Shown: one piece after another, positions 42,871 through 52,067 of the stretch | How positions within the stretch are numbered: the stretch's first letter is position 1 | Layout of the letters: each line of letters opens with the position of its first letter | DNA from: Chloroflexota bacterium | GTDB lineage: Bacteria; Chloroflexota; Anaerolineae; Anaerolineales; Anaerolineaceae | NCBI GenBank assembly: GCA_029561345.1 | Contig: JAKQJC010000005.1 | Location: forward strand, 1-64,000 | Length of the DNA: 64,000 nt | Direction: 5' to 3' | Made by a program: the position numbers and the translations under genes | The notes under the pieces: model-generated | What the model was told of the DNA's origin: nothing | The model's input: the letters and a program-made list of their open reading frames with translations, nothing else | The model's database searches: none

Positions 42871-43849
42871 AACGGCGTCCCAGGAACAGGCCTTTCAGGG
42901 TGTCGCTCAGCGAAAGCTGGGCTTCATCGTTTTGAGCCTGGGGAATATCCTCGTAATTGGCGGTGTAGCGCTGCTTGAGCCACAGGTCGCGCTGGAAGAT
43001 GGCGTTGCGCAGCAGCTTGTTCAGCCGGTCAGCGTCATTTTCCTGCAGGGCGTCGCGGATATCGTTGAGAGCGGCGCTCATGTCCTCAATCACGCGCAGC
43101 GTGTTTTCACGGTTGGTCAGCAGCACTTCGCCGGGGCGTTTGTTGCCGCCAAGCTGGTTGAGGGTCAGGGTGGTCATGGCAAAGGAAGCCCCTGCCAGGC
43201 GGCGGCCGTCGCCCCAGCCGGGCTGCCCGGTGATGGCGTTGGAAAGGGCGGCGGCGGTCACCAGCGGCAGCAGGTGGCTGCCGGCCGTCAGGCCTTCCAC
43301 TTCCAGTGGATCGGGGTAGAAGGGGGTGGCATCAATCAGATTGGCCAGGTCGGAGGCCAGCTTGAGGGCCTTGGCGGGCGTGCCTGGGCCGGAGGTGATG
43401 GCGATCATGCTGTTCTTGAACAGGTCGGCATGCGCGCCTTCGGCGCTGTATTCGGTTTCAAAGAAATATTCAGGATTGATCACCGGCAGCCAGCCAATGA
43501 AATATTGTTCGGGTTTGAGAATTTCCTCGGCCCATTTCATGGCGGCCGTTTTCACCAGCGAGGTATCGAGAATCACCACGCCATCTTTTAAATCGTCGCG
43601 GATGACAGCCAGGGTTTCGCGGATTTCTTCCGGGGGAACCGCCAGCACCACCACATCGGCGCCGCGCACCAGCGAGGGCAGGTTGATATCTGAAGAATCA
43701 ATGGCCCCGGCTTTCTCGGCGGCGCGCATGGCCAGCAGCTCGCGGTCATTGCCCACCCGTTTCACCGAAGCCTTGTGCGGCTGCAGGGCCAGCCCCAGGG
43801 AAGTGCCGATCTGTCCAAGTCCGATGATACTGAGTTGAATGGTTGCCAT
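42851..43849 (-). CDS. TyrA-like dehydrogenase lacking the usual His motif
   Basis: 332 residues. The N-terminal NAD domain is clear (I-G-L-G-Q-I-G-T-S-L-G-L-A), followed by V-L-A-V-P-P and D-T-S-L-V-K as in prephenate/arogenate dehydrogenases. Where TyrA normally has the G-x-H-P-M-x-G block, this protein has G-W-L-P-V-I-N-P, so the catalytic His is absent. The C-terminal half is helical as in TyrA. It may act on another substrate or have lost dehydrogenase activity. No aromatic amino acid genes adjoin it. Confidence 0.7.
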   Translation of the reverse strand: MATIQLSIIGLGQIGTSLGLALQPHKASVKRVGNDRELLAMRAAEKAGAIDSSDINLPSLVRGADVVVLAVPPEEIRETLAVIRDDLKDGVVILDTSLVKTAAMKWAEEILKPEQYFIGWLPVINPEYFFETEYSAEGAHADLFKNSMIAITSGPGTPAKALKLASDLANLIDATPFYPDPLEVEGLTAGSHLLPLVTAAALSNAITGQPGWGDGRRLAGASFAMTTLTLNQLGGNKRPGEVLLTNRENTLRVIEDMSAALNDIRDALQENDADRLNKLLRNAIFQRDLWLKQRYTANYEDIPQAQNDEAQLSLSDTLKGLFLGRRFGKGKK

Positions 43850-43918
43850 TTAGGGAATCTCCTCTTTAGAAATGCCTGGCTCGGGCGCGGGCCGGAGCCA
43901 GTTGAGCGGATAGTTTCA

Positions 43919-44563
43919 TCACATAAGCAGCAGGCCGGTCAGCGTGTTCATCACGGGGGTCATGACCATGCCGATAAGGTCAATGCCGATGGCCGGAAGC
44001 AGGAAAAGCATGGCCATCAGAATCATGGGGCCGTAGGGGCGGATGGCCTCGAAGCCGCGCGCCATCTGCGGCGGCAGCAGAAAATCCAGCACCTTTTCGC
44101 CGTCCAGCGGGGCCAGGGGAATGAGATTGAAAAGCATCAGGGTCAGGTTAATGACAATCATCTGCAGAAAAAGCTGCGGCAGGGTGGGCAGCATGTCGTT
44201 CCAGTAGGGCATGTTATCGAACAGGCCCAGGCGGAAGGGAACGGCGCACAGCACCGCCATCGCCAGGTTGGAGGCCGGGCCGGCCAGCGAAACCCACATC
44301 AGCGCGGCCGGACTGCGGCGGCGCAGGGCATAGGGATCCACCGGCACGGGACGGGCCCAGCCAAAACCGGCTACAATCAACATTAAGGTGCCAACCAGGT
44401 CGAGGTGAGAGGCGGGGTTGAGGGTCAGGCGGCCGTTCAGGCGGGGGGTGTCGTCGCCGAAGGCGTTGGCGGTCCAGGCGTGGGCAAATTCATGTATTGA
44501 AAATGAAATCACCAGCACAATGATCCGGGCAATCACAACAGAGGGGTAAAGATTTGCAAACAT
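43919..44563 (-). CDS. M50 family site-2 protease
   Basis: 214 residues with H24-E-F-A-H28 in the first membrane helix, a N-P-x-x-H-x-D motif and P-L-D-G-E-K near the C-terminus, which together bind zinc. Five to six membrane helices; belongs to the compact S2P group without a PDZ domain. These cut membrane-spanning substrates, often in stress signalling or cleaning of signal peptides. ATG at 44563 is preferred for its GGAG site, with another ATG at 44581. Divergent from the DUF951 promoter. Confidence 0.85.
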   Translation of the reverse strand: MFANLYPSVVIARIIVLVISFSIHEFAHAWTANAFGDDTPRLNGRLTLNPASHLDLVGTLMLIVAGFGWARPVPVDPYALRRRSPAALMWVSLAGPASNLAMAVLCAVPFRLGLFDNMPYWNDMLPTLPQLFLQMIVINLTLMLFNLIPLAPLDGEKVLDFLLPPQMARGFEAIRPYGPMILMAMLFLLPAIGIDLIGMVMTPVMNTLTGLLLM

Positions 44564-44595
44564 AGACGCTCCAAATCTCATTATATCATGTGTGG

Positions 44596-44601
44596 TATAA
44601 T
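44596..44601 (+). promoter_or_regulatory. Extended -10 box for the DUF951 gene string
   Basis: TGTGGTATAAT ends seven bases before the GTG at 44609, so the predicted transcript start coincides with this codon. It lies inside the longer open frame that begins at 44588. Confidence 0.55.
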
Positions 44602-44608
44602 CTTTGAT

Positions 44609-44818
44609 GTGCTGCAAGATTTAAACCTGGACGACATTCTCTTGCTGCGCAAGGCGCACCCCTGCGGCGGCTTGCAATGGAAAGTCGTGCGCCTGGGGGC
44701 CGATATCGGCCTCGAATGTCTCACCTGCGGGCGGCACATCCTGCTCCCGCGCCATGAACTCTCCCGCCGCATTAAAAAAATCATCACCCGAGGTACGCAT
44801 GAGCCAAAAGACGAATAA
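44609..44818 (+). CDS. DUF951 family protein
   Basis: About 69 residues with the family pattern H-P-C-G-x-x-x-W-x-V-x-R-x-G-A-D-I and C-L-T-C-G-R, suggesting a small metal-binding beta protein. An ATG at 44588 is in frame, but the -10 box at 44596 overlaps it, so GTG at 44609 (leaderless) is favoured and gives a normal family length. Function is unknown. The stop lies 20 bases inside the next gene. Confidence 0.8.
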   Translation: MLQDLNLDDILLLRKAHPCGGLQWKVVRLGADIGLECLTCGRHILLPRHELSRRIKKIITRGTHEPKDE

Positions 44819-45971
44819 AAAGCCGCATGTGCTGTTTTTGTTCTCCGACACCGGAGGCGGACACCGCAGCGCTGCTGAAGCAATTATTGAAGCCATCAAC
44901 CTTGAATATCCCGACCAGATCACCTATGAAATGGTGGATTTCTTTAAAAAGTACGCCCCGCCGCCTTTTGACAAGGCCCCCGAAACCTACCCGCCCATGG
45001 CGCGCATTCCCGATGTGTGGGAACTGGGCTATGCCATCAGCGACGGCCGGCGGCGGTCGCGCGCCATCATGAACCTGCTCTGGCCCTATGTGAAAGGAGC
45101 TGCCCTGCGCCTGCTGGAAGAGCACCGCTGCGACCTGTTCCTTTCCGTTCATCCCGTCATCAACACCCCCCTGCTGCGCACGCTGGGGCCCTACCACCCG
45201 CCTTATATCACCGTGGTGACGGACATGGTTTCGACGCATGCCTTCTGGTATCACCGCAAATCAAACCTGGTGGTGGTGCCGACCGAATCGGCGCGCGATA
45301 AAGCCATCAACTACGGCATTGACCCGGGGCGGGTGATTGTGGCCGGCCTGCCTGTGGCGGACCGCTTTGCCACCATGAACGGCAACCGCGCAGAAATTCG
45401 CGCCCGCCTGGGCTGGCCGCAGGATAAACCTGTGGTGCTGCTGATGGGCGGCGGCGAGGGCATGGGCCCGGTGGAGCGCACCGCGCTTTCGATTGCCGAT
45501 GCCCACCTGGATATGACCCTGGTGGTGGTGTGTGGCAAGAACGAAGGCCTCAAACGCCGCCTTGAAATGGTCAACTGGCCGATGCCGACCTTCATTTACG
45601 GCTTTGTGACGGAAATGCCCAATTTCATGCAGGCCGCCGATGTGCTGGTGACCAAGGCCGGTCCCGGCACCATCAGCGAAGGCTTCATTGCCGGCCTGCC
45701 CATCATCCTCTTCGCCCGCATGCCCGGCCAGGAAGACGGCAACGTGGCCTATGTGGTTGAAGAACACGCCGGTGTGTGGGCGCCCCGCCCGCAGCAGGTG
45801 GTGGATACGCTGACCACCTGGATCACCCGGCCCGAGGAGCGCCTGAAAGTGGCGCAAACCAGCCGCAGCCTGGCCCGCCCCGATGCCTCGCGCAAGATTG
45901 CGCGCATCATCGGCTCGCAGTTGAACATGGGCGGCGAGTTGAAGCAGTCCGAATCGCTCTTTTCAGATTAA
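44799..45971 (+). CDS. MGDG-synthase type (GT28-like) glycosyltransferase
   Basis: 390 residues with a two-domain GT-B fold. The N-domain has F-S-D-T-G-G-G-H-R-S-A-A-E-A, the hallmark of monogalactosyldiacylglycerol synthases and UgtP-like processive diacylglycerol glucosyltransferases, and S-V-H-P-V-I. The C-domain has L-L-M-G-G-G-E-G-M-G and T-K-A-G-P-G-T-I-S-E for the UDP-sugar. It should make membrane glycolipids from diacylglycerol; MurG-like activity is less likely because of the first motif. ATG at 44799 follows GAGG. Confidence 0.83.
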   Translation: MSQKTNKKPHVLFLFSDTGGGHRSAAEAIIEAINLEYPDQITYEMVDFFKKYAPPPFDKAPETYPPMARIPDVWELGYAISDGRRRSRAIMNLLWPYVKGAALRLLEEHRCDLFLSVHPVINTPLLRTLGPYHPPYITVVTDMVSTHAFWYHRKSNLVVVPTESARDKAINYGIDPGRVIVAGLPVADRFATMNGNRAEIRARLGWPQDKPVVLLMGGGEGMGPVERTALSIADAHLDMTLVVVCGKNEGLKRRLEMVNWPMPTFIYGFVTEMPNFMQAADVLVTKAGPGTISEGFIAGLPIILFARMPGQEDGNVAYVVEEHAGVWAPRPQQVVDTLTTWITRPEERLKVAQTSRSLARPDASRKIARIIGSQLNMGGELKQSESLFSD

Positions 45972-45996
45972 TTTTCATCCGGACAGGTTGGATCAC

Positions 45997-46494
45997 ATGC
46001 CCATCATTGATTCCCATGCCCTCAAAATGGTTTCCCGCAGCGCTGAACAAACCCGGCGCATTGGCATGCGCATTGGCCACCTGCTGCAAAAAGGCGACCT
46101 GCTTTGCCTTACCGGCGACCTGGGAGCAGGGAAAACCACCTTTGTGCAGGGGGTGGCGCGCGGCTGGGGCTCGCTGGACCAGGTGACCAGTCCGACCTTT
46201 GTGCTGGTGAACCGCTACCGCCGCCCCGATGGGGAGGTGATCAACCACCTGGATGCCTACCGACTTTCCGGCGCGCTGGATGCGGAAGACCTGGATTTCA
46301 CCCAGCTTCTTGAAGAAGGACCGCTGCTGGTGGAATGGCCGGAACGCATCAAAGAAATTTTACCGCGCCAGGCCCTGTGGGTGGCGCTGGAATGGGTGGG
46401 TGATGAGCAGCGCAACATGCTGCTGACGGCCCAAGGAGCGCGCTTTGAAGGGATTCTGCCCGAACTGCGCCGCCAGATTCTGGGAGGTGACTGA
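45997..46494 (+). CDS. tsaE: tRNA t6A synthesis ATPase TsaE
   Basis: 165 residues with Walker [22 protein letters not shown] and V-E-W-P-E-R, all standard for TsaE. It drives the TsaB-TsaD complex that puts threonylcarbamoyl on A37 of ANN-reading tRNAs. ATG at 45997 has GGACAGG at a workable distance; TTG at 45988 is in frame. The gene overlaps tsaB by one base. Confidence 0.92.
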   Translation: MPIIDSHALKMVSRSAEQTRRIGMRIGHLLQKGDLLCLTGDLGAGKTTFVQGVARGWGSLDQVTSPTFVLVNRYRRPDGEVINHLDAYRLSGALDAEDLDFTQLLEEGPLLVEWPERIKEILPRQALWVALEWVGDEQRNMLLTAQGARFEGILPELRRQILGGD

Positions 46495-47162
46495 TGCTGC
46501 TGGCCATTGATACCTCAACCACCTGGGTTGGCCTGGCGCTTTATGACGGGCACCATGTGATGGCTGAAGAAACCTGGCGCTGCCAGGGTCACCACACGGT
46601 GGAACTGGCCCCGGCCCTTGACGCCCTCTTTAAACGCACCGGCATTCCTGCCGGACAGTTGAAAGCCATTGGCGTGGCCACCGGCCCGGGCTCGTTCACC
46701 AGCCTGCGCATTGGCCTGGCCATGGCCAAGGGGCTGGGCCTGGCCCTGCATTTGCCGCTGATTGGCGTGCCGACCCTGGATGTGACGGCGGCCAGCCAGC
46801 CGCCCTCAACCCTGCCCATGGCAGTGGTGCTGCAGGCCGGACGCGGGCGCTTTGCCCTGCTCTGGTACCGCTGCGAGAAGGACCGCTGGGTTTCGCAGGG
46901 CGAACCGAAGGTGGTCACCCTGGCCGATTTCATTCCCACCGTGGAAGAAGCGGCCATTTTGTGCGGCGAGCTGAGTGCTGAAGACCGCCAGGCGGCCCAC
47001 AAAAACCGCAAGCTGCACCTGCCCGGCCCGGCCCAGTGCCTGCGGCGGCCATCCTTCCTGGCTGAGCTGGCCTGGAAGCGCTGGCTGGCTGGCCAGGTGG
47101 ACGAGCCGGTTTCGCTGGCCCCCATTTACCTGCATATTGCCGATCCCATCCCCGATGTCTGA
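46494..47162 (+). CDS. tsaB: tRNA t6A synthesis protein TsaB
   Basis: 222 residues. The start L-L-A-I-D-T-S-T and the G-P-G-S-F-T-S-L-R-I-G-L block identify TsaB, the inactive ASKHA-fold partner of TsaD. Coupled to tsaE through TGATG and overlapped by rimI at its 3' end. tsaD is not found in the window. Confidence 0.92.
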   Translation: MLLAIDTSTTWVGLALYDGHHVMAEETWRCQGHHTVELAPALDALFKRTGIPAGQLKAIGVATGPGSFTSLRIGLAMAKGLGLALHLPLIGVPTLDVTAASQPPSTLPMAVVLQAGRGRFALLWYRCEKDRWVSQGEPKVVTLADFIPTVEEAAILCGELSAEDRQAAHKNRKLHLPGPAQCLRRPSFLAELAWKRWLAGQVDEPVSLAPIYLHIADPIPDV

Positions 47163-47667
47163 TCTGCCTGCTGCTCCGGCTGTTTTGCGCCCCATGACGC
47201 TGGAGGATGTGCCGCAGGTGCAGGCCATTGATCAGCTTTCTTTCAGCCTGCCCTGGCCTGAAAGTTCTTTCAAATTTGAACTGACCGAAAATGAAAATTC
47301 CCTCTGCCAGGTGGCCGTGGTGGATGGGCGCATTGCGGCGATGATTGTGGTATGGATCATTGTAGATGAAGCCCATGTGGGCACCATCGCCACCCATCCC
47401 GATTTTCGCGGGCGCGGCCTGGCCCGCCAGCTGCTGGCCCACACCCTGCTGCAGGCCATGCCGCTGGGCGCGGCCCTCGCCATGCTGGAGGTGCGGCGCG
47501 GCAACACGCCGGCCATCCATCTTTACGAGGCCTTTGGCTTTGAGGTGTGCGGCGAGCGGCGGCATTACTACCAGGATAACGGCGAAGACGCCCTGCTGAT
47601 GACCCTGCCGAAGCTGGAAAAAGCCCATTTGCAGTCTTTCCTGCCAGCCCATCCAGACCAGGCCTGA
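47155..47667 (+). CDS. rimI: Ribosomal-protein-alanine acetyltransferase RimI-like
   Basis: 170 residues of a GNAT fold: acetyl-CoA loop motif V-x-T-I-A-T-H-P-x-F-R-G-R-G-L-A, L-E-V-R-R-G-N and Y-E-A-F-G-F, matching RimI, the N-alpha-acetyltransferase of ribosomal protein S18 with broader activity. The gene starts inside the end of tsaB by eight bases, the usual tsaB-rimI arrangement. Very likely correct, though other GNAT roles exist. Confidence 0.88.
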   Translation: MSDLPAAPAVLRPMTLEDVPQVQAIDQLSFSLPWPESSFKFELTENENSLCQVAVVDGRIAAMIVVWIIVDEAHVGTIATHPDFRGRGLARQLLAHTLLQAMPLGAALAMLEVRRGNTPAIHLYEAFGFEVCGERRHYYQDNGEDALLMTLPKLEKAHLQSFLPAHPDQA

Positions 47668-47680
47668 GACGAGGTTTTGC

Positions 47681-48376
47681 ATGGATACCCTGGAAACCCT
47701 TCAGCAGATTGCCCAAAGCGTGGCCGGCTGCCAGAAATGTCCTCTGCATCAAAAGCGCATCCGCGCGGTGCCGGGCGAAGGTCCGGCCAGCGCTGAGATC
47801 ATGCTGATTGGCGAAGGCCCCGGGCGCAATGAAGACGAACAGGGGCGGCCTTTTGTGGGTAATTCTGGCCGGTTTCTGACCGAATTGCTGGCAAAGGCCG
47901 GCCTGAAACGCAGTGATGTGTTTATCTGCAACGTGGTGAAGTGCCGCCCGCCCGAAAACCGCGACCCCGAACCGGCTGAGATCCTCGCCTGCCGCCCTTA
48001 CCTTGAGGCGCAGATCACTGCGCTCAATCCAAAGGTGATCATCACCCTGGGCCGCCATTCAATGGGCCACTTTCTGAGCCAGGCGCGCATCAGCGTCATT
48101 CACGGCCGGCCGGTGAAAGCTGGCGGCCGCCTGATCATTCCCATGTACCACCCGGCCGCGGCCTTGCACCAGCCCGCCCTCAAGGACGATTTGCTGGCTG
48201 ATTTTGCCCGCGTGCCGGCCATTCTGGCCAACGGCGGCACCCTGCCGCCCGAACCCGCGCCCGCGCCTGCGGCGCTTCCGGCCAGCCCTGAACCTGCCAT
48301 TTCCCCGCCGCCCACGGCCCAACCGGCTCTGCCGGAAAAAAAGGACGAAGGGCTGGTGCAACTTACCCTATTTTGA
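47681..48376 (+). CDS. Family 4 uracil-DNA glycosylase with C-terminal clamp-like motif
   Basis: 231 residues. Cysteines 17, 20, 88 and 104 fit the 4Fe-4S site of family 4/5 glycosylases; G-E-G-P-G-R-N-E-D near 44-52 and the H-P-A-A-A motif near 157 complete the active site. The enzyme removes uracil from DNA. A proline/alanine-rich linker of about 45 residues follows the catalytic domain and ends with the last residues Q-L-T-L-F, which fits the bacterial sliding-clamp binding consensus Q-L-x-L-F. It sits 13 bases after rimI. Confidence 0.88.
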   Translation: MDTLETLQQIAQSVAGCQKCPLHQKRIRAVPGEGPASAEIMLIGEGPGRNEDEQGRPFVGNSGRFLTELLAKAGLKRSDVFICNVVKCRPPENRDPEPAEILACRPYLEAQITALNPKVIITLGRHSMGHFLSQARISVIHGRPVKAGGRLIIPMYHPAAALHQPALKDDLLADFARVPAILANGGTLPPEPAPAPAALPASPEPAISPPPTAQPALPEKKDEGLVQLTLF

Positions 48377-48384
48377 GGCAAACT

Positions 48385-49698
48385 ATGTCAACCTATGACG
48401 CTTTATTGACCAAACTTGAGCAAAAAACCGCCCGCATCGCTGTGATTGGCATTGGCTACGTGGGCCTGCCGCTGGCTGTGACCTTCGCCGAAGCGGGCTT
48501 CCATGTGACCGGCATTGACCCTGTCGCTGAAAAGGTGGCGCTGGCCAACCGCGGCGAGAGCTATATTCAGGATGTGCCTTCAGAACAGCTGACGCGCCTG
48601 GTGAAAGCCGGTCTGATCACCGCCACCACCGATTACGCGGCGGCAGCCCACGCCGATGCGGTGTCCATTTGCGTGCCCACCCCCCTGCGCAAAACCGGCG
48701 ACCCTGACCTTTCCTTTATCATTTCGGCGACAGAGTCGCTGGCGCCTTACCTGCATCCGGGCATGGTGGTGGTGCTTGAATCGAGCACCTACCCCGGCAC
48801 CACCCGCGAAATGGTGCTTTCGCGCCTTGAGGCAGGCGGGCTGAAAGCCGGCACAGATTTCTACCTGGCCTTCTCGCCAGAGCGCGTGGACCCCGGCCGC
48901 AAAGATTGGACCACCTACAACACCCCCAAGGTGGTGGGCGGCATCACCCCGGCCTGCTGCGAAATTGCCGCGGCTTGGTACCGCCAGGCACTGCAAACCG
49001 TGGTGCCGGTCTCTTCGGCTGAGGTGGCCGAAATGGCCAAGCTGCTCGAAAACACCTTCCGCATGATCAACATTGGCCTGGTGAACGAACTGGCGCTGAT
49101 GTGCGACCGGCTGGGCGTGGATGTTTGGGAGGTGATTGACGCGGCTGCCACCAAGCCCTTTGGCTTTATGAAGTTCACGCCTGGCCCCGGGTTGGGCGGG
49201 CACTGCATTCCGATCGATCCGCTCTACCTTTCATGGAAGCTTAAATCGCTCAATTACACGGCGCGCTTCATCGAGCTGGCTTCGGAGATCAACACCTCCA
49301 TGCCGCGCTTTGCCGTCAGCCGCGTGCAGGATGCCCTCAACGACCGCGGCAAAGCGGTGAAAAACAGCCGTGTGCTGGTGCTGGGCGTGGCCTACAAGCC
49401 CGATATTGACGATATGCGCGAATCGCCGGCCCTGGATGTCATTCACCTGCTCAGGCAGAAAGGCGCCCTGGTTAACTACCATGATCCCTACGTGCCTTCC
49501 CTGCGTCATGACGGCCTGGAAATGGATTCGGCGGCTGACCTGATGGGTGAGGTGGAAAAAGCCGACGCGGTGGTGATCATCACCAACCACAAGGCTTACG
49601 ACTACCCGGCCATCCTCGAAAAAGCCGCCCTGATTGTGGACACCCGCAACGCCCTGGGCGCCAGCGGCAAGAACCATCCCAAAGTGGTGAGGCTCTGA
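48385..49698 (+). CDS. UDP-N-acetylglucosamine/galactosamine 6-dehydrogenase (WbpA/TviB-like)
   Basis: 437 residues, ATG at 48385. N-terminal NAD domain with I-G-I-G-Y-V-G-L-P-L-A, central S-S-T-Y-P-G-T-T, active Cys in G-G-H-C-I-P-I-D-P, and C-terminal G-V-A-Y-K-P-D-I-D-D-M-R-E-S-P. Sequence style is that of dehydrogenases forming UDP-N-acetyl hexosaminuronic acid rather than UDP-glucuronate. Product likely feeds the epimerase encoded next, which overlaps by one base. Confidence 0.88.
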   Translation: MSTYDALLTKLEQKTARIAVIGIGYVGLPLAVTFAEAGFHVTGIDPVAEKVALANRGESYIQDVPSEQLTRLVKAGLITATTDYAAAAHADAVSICVPTPLRKTGDPDLSFIISATESLAPYLHPGMVVVLESSTYPGTTREMVLSRLEAGGLKAGTDFYLAFSPERVDPGRKDWTTYNTPKVVGGITPACCEIAAAWYRQALQTVVPVSSAEVAEMAKLLENTFRMINIGLVNELALMCDRLGVDVWEVIDAAATKPFGFMKFTPGPGLGGHCIPIDPLYLSWKLKSLNYTARFIELASEINTSMPRFAVSRVQDALNDRGKAVKNSRVLVLGVAYKPDIDDMRESPALDVIHLLRQKGALVNYHDPYVPSLRHDGLEMDSAADLMGEVEKADAVVIITNHKAYDYPAILEKAALIVDTRNALGASGKNHPKVVRL

Positions 49699-50678
49699 TG
49701 AGTCACTACCTGGTCACCGGGGCCGCCGGTTTCATTGCCTCGCGGGTGATCCGCTGCCTGGTGGAAGAAGGCCACACCGTCACCGGCATCGACAACCTCA
49801 ACGAGGCTTATGATGTGCGCATGAAGCACTACCGCCTGGAAAAAATGAAAGATCTGCCGGGGCTGGATGTGCAGGTGATGGATATTTGCGACCGTCCGCG
49901 CCTGACGGAGCTGTTCAAAAACGCCAGGCAGCCCTTTGACGCCGTGCTGAACCTGGCTGCGCGCGCCGGGGTGCGTTCCAGCGTGGAAGACCCCTGGAGC
50001 TACTACAACACCAACCAGATGGGCACGCTGAACCTGCTGGAGCTGTGCCGGACTTACCATGTGCAGAAATTCATCCTGGCTTCATCTTCCAGTGTTTACG
50101 GCAGTAACAACCCCATGCCTTATAAGGAAGACGCCAACACCGATCTTCCCCTCCAGCCCTATGCCGCCAGCAAGAAGGCTGCCGAGGTGCTGGGGCACGT
50201 CTATACCCACCTGTACGGCCTCGATTTCACTGTTTTCCGCTTTTTCACCGTTTATGGGCCGGCGGGCCGCCCCGACATGGTCATGTTCCGCTTCTGTCAG
50301 TGGATCAGCGAGGGGCGCACCGTGCATCTCAATGGTGACGGCGAGCAGTCGCGCGGCTTTACTTATCTGGACGATATTGCCCGCGGGGTGCTGCTGGGCC
50401 TGAACACCAAAGGGTACAACATCTTCAACCTGGGCGGCCACGAAGTGATCACCATGAACCAGCTGATCACCATGCTGGAAACCCGCCTGGGAAAAAAGGC
50501 CCAAATTGAACACCATCCCTTCCATCCAGCGGATGCGCTGGGCAACCTGGCGGACGTGAGCAAAGCCCGCGCCGGGCTGGGCTGGGAACCGCGGGTGGGC
50601 CTTGAAGACGGCGTGACCAACCTGGTGAACTGGTACCTCTCCGAGCGCAGCTGGGCCAGGGATATCCGCACCGATTGA
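49698..50678 (+). CDS. NAD-dependent sugar-nucleotide epimerase
   Basis: 326 residues of an extended SDR: G-A-A-G-F-I-A near the start, S-S-S-S-V-Y-G, and the catalytic Y-A-A-S-K, then F-F-T-V-Y-G-P. Best matches in style are UDP-glucuronate 4-epimerases and WbpP-like enzymes. With the dehydrogenase upstream it would turn UDP-GlcNAcA to UDP-GalNAcA, a common surface polysaccharide unit; this pairing is inferred from position. Confidence 0.87.
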   Translation: MSHYLVTGAAGFIASRVIRCLVEEGHTVTGIDNLNEAYDVRMKHYRLEKMKDLPGLDVQVMDICDRPRLTELFKNARQPFDAVLNLAARAGVRSSVEDPWSYYNTNQMGTLNLLELCRTYHVQKFILASSSSVYGSNNPMPYKEDANTDLPLQPYAASKKAAEVLGHVYTHLYGLDFTVFRFFTVYGPAGRPDMVMFRFCQWISEGRTVHLNGDGEQSRGFTYLDDIARGVLLGLNTKGYNIFNLGGHEVITMNQLITMLETRLGKKAQIEHHPFHPADALGNLADVSKARAGLGWEPRVGLEDGVTNLVNWYLSERSWARDIRTD

Positions 50679-50702
50679 GCGGCGGATAACTTTTATCTAG
50701 CC

Positions 50703-52067
50703 ATGCCCATCTTGCTGACGCGCCTGAAGAGCTGGACTCAGGACCGCCTGCTGCGGCGGGTGCTGCGCCATTCCACTTACCTGATTGCCAGCAACATCAT
50801 CAGCGCCCTGCTCAGCATCGTCACGGCTGACCTGCTGGGGGCGGGCGGCCTGGGCGCGCTGGATGTGGTGATCCGCTTCGCCAGCAATATCAACCGCCTG
50901 CTCTCATTCCGCATGGGCGAGGTGGTGGTGAAGTATATGGGTGAGGCGGTGGCGCGCGGCGAAACAGAGCGCGCCGCGGCGGTGGTGAAGCTGGCCATGG
51001 GGGTGGAGTCGCTCACCTCGCTGCTCACCTACGCCGTGCTGGCGCTGTTTTCGCCCTGGGCGGCGGAAAACCTGGCGCACGATGCGGCGCTGACGCCCTA
51101 TTTTCTCATCTACGGCCTGTTCATTCTGGGCAACCTGGCTTCTGAAACCGCCAACGGCATTTTGCAGGTGGGCAACCATTACCGCTCACAGGCCCTGGCC
51201 AACTTTATCCAGAGCCTGGTGACGGCAGCGCTGATTGTGCTGGCCTGGGCCAACGGCTGGGGCCTGATGCCGGTGCTGCTGGCCTACCTGCTGGGCAAGC
51301 TGATTCTGGGCATCAGCCCGATGATGATGGCCTTCTACTGGCTGCCGCGCATGATTGGCCCGGGCTGGTGGCGCGCCCCGCTTTCAGCCCTGCCCGCCCG
51401 CCGCGAAATGCTGCGTTTTGCCCTCAGCACCAATGCCTCGGGCACGGTGAATGTGCTGGCGCGCGACAGCGAAACCCTGTGGGTGAGCGCCTTCTTTGGC
51501 ACAGCCGCCGCAGGCTATTTCAAGGTGGCCCTGGCCATCATCAACCTGGTGGTCATGCCTATCACCCCCTTCATCACCACCACCTACCCTGAGATCACCC
51601 GCAATATTGCCAGAGGCGAGTGGCCGCACCTGCGCCGCCTGCTGCGCCGCGTCACCATCATTTCCGCTGCCTGGAGCGGCGGGGTGGCCCTGGGCCTGCT
51701 GGTGCTGGGCCAGCCGGTGCTTTTCAGCACCTGGAACCTGCTGGGACGCTCTTTTCATGTATATAAAGCTGAATATTTGCCGGCCTACCCACTGCTGTTG
51801 ATTTTGCTGGTGGGTTACAGCGCGGCCAACATCCTCTTCTGGAACCGCTCGCTGCTGCTGGGTTTCAATCAGCCCAATTACGCCCTGTGGGTGGCGTTGA
51901 GCTGCATGATCGTTAAAACCCTTTTGACCCTGCTGCTGGTGCCGCAAACGGGCATCTGGATGGAAGCCTTGCTGCTGGACGCTTATTTCATTGTGTCGGT
52001 GGGGCTGATCACCTGGCGCGGGCTTGGTCTGCTGAACCAGGCCGAAAAGAAGGGCAGCGCCGCATGA
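50703..52067 (+). CDS. Wzx-like oligosaccharide flippase
   Basis: 454 residues with about twelve to fourteen hydrophobic segments in the MOP/MATE-like order of polysaccharide exporters. It probably flips a lipid-linked glycan unit over the membrane. No strong ribosome site lies in the 24-base gap after the epimerase. The following GT4 gene overlaps by four bases. A Wzy polymerase is not seen, so polymerisation must occur elsewhere or not at all. Confidence 0.82.
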   Translation: MPILLTRLKSWTQDRLLRRVLRHSTYLIASNIISALLSIVTADLLGAGGLGALDVVIRFASNINRLLSFRMGEVVVKYMGEAVARGETERAAAVVKLAMGVESLTSLLTYAVLALFSPWAAENLAHDAALTPYFLIYGLFILGNLASETANGILQVGNHYRSQALANFIQSLVTAALIVLAWANGWGLMPVLLAYLLGKLILGISPMMMAFYWLPRMIGPGWWRAPLSALPARREMLRFALSTNASGTVNVLARDSETLWVSAFFGTAAAGYFKVALAIINLVVMPITPFITTTYPEITRNIARGEWPHLRRLLRRVTIISAAWSGGVALGLLVLGQPVLFSTWNLLGRSFHVYKAEYLPAYPLLLILLVGYSAANILFWNRSLLLGFNQPNYALWVALSCMIVKTLLTLLLVPQTGIWMEALLLDAYFIVSVGLITWRGLGLLNQAEKKGSAA

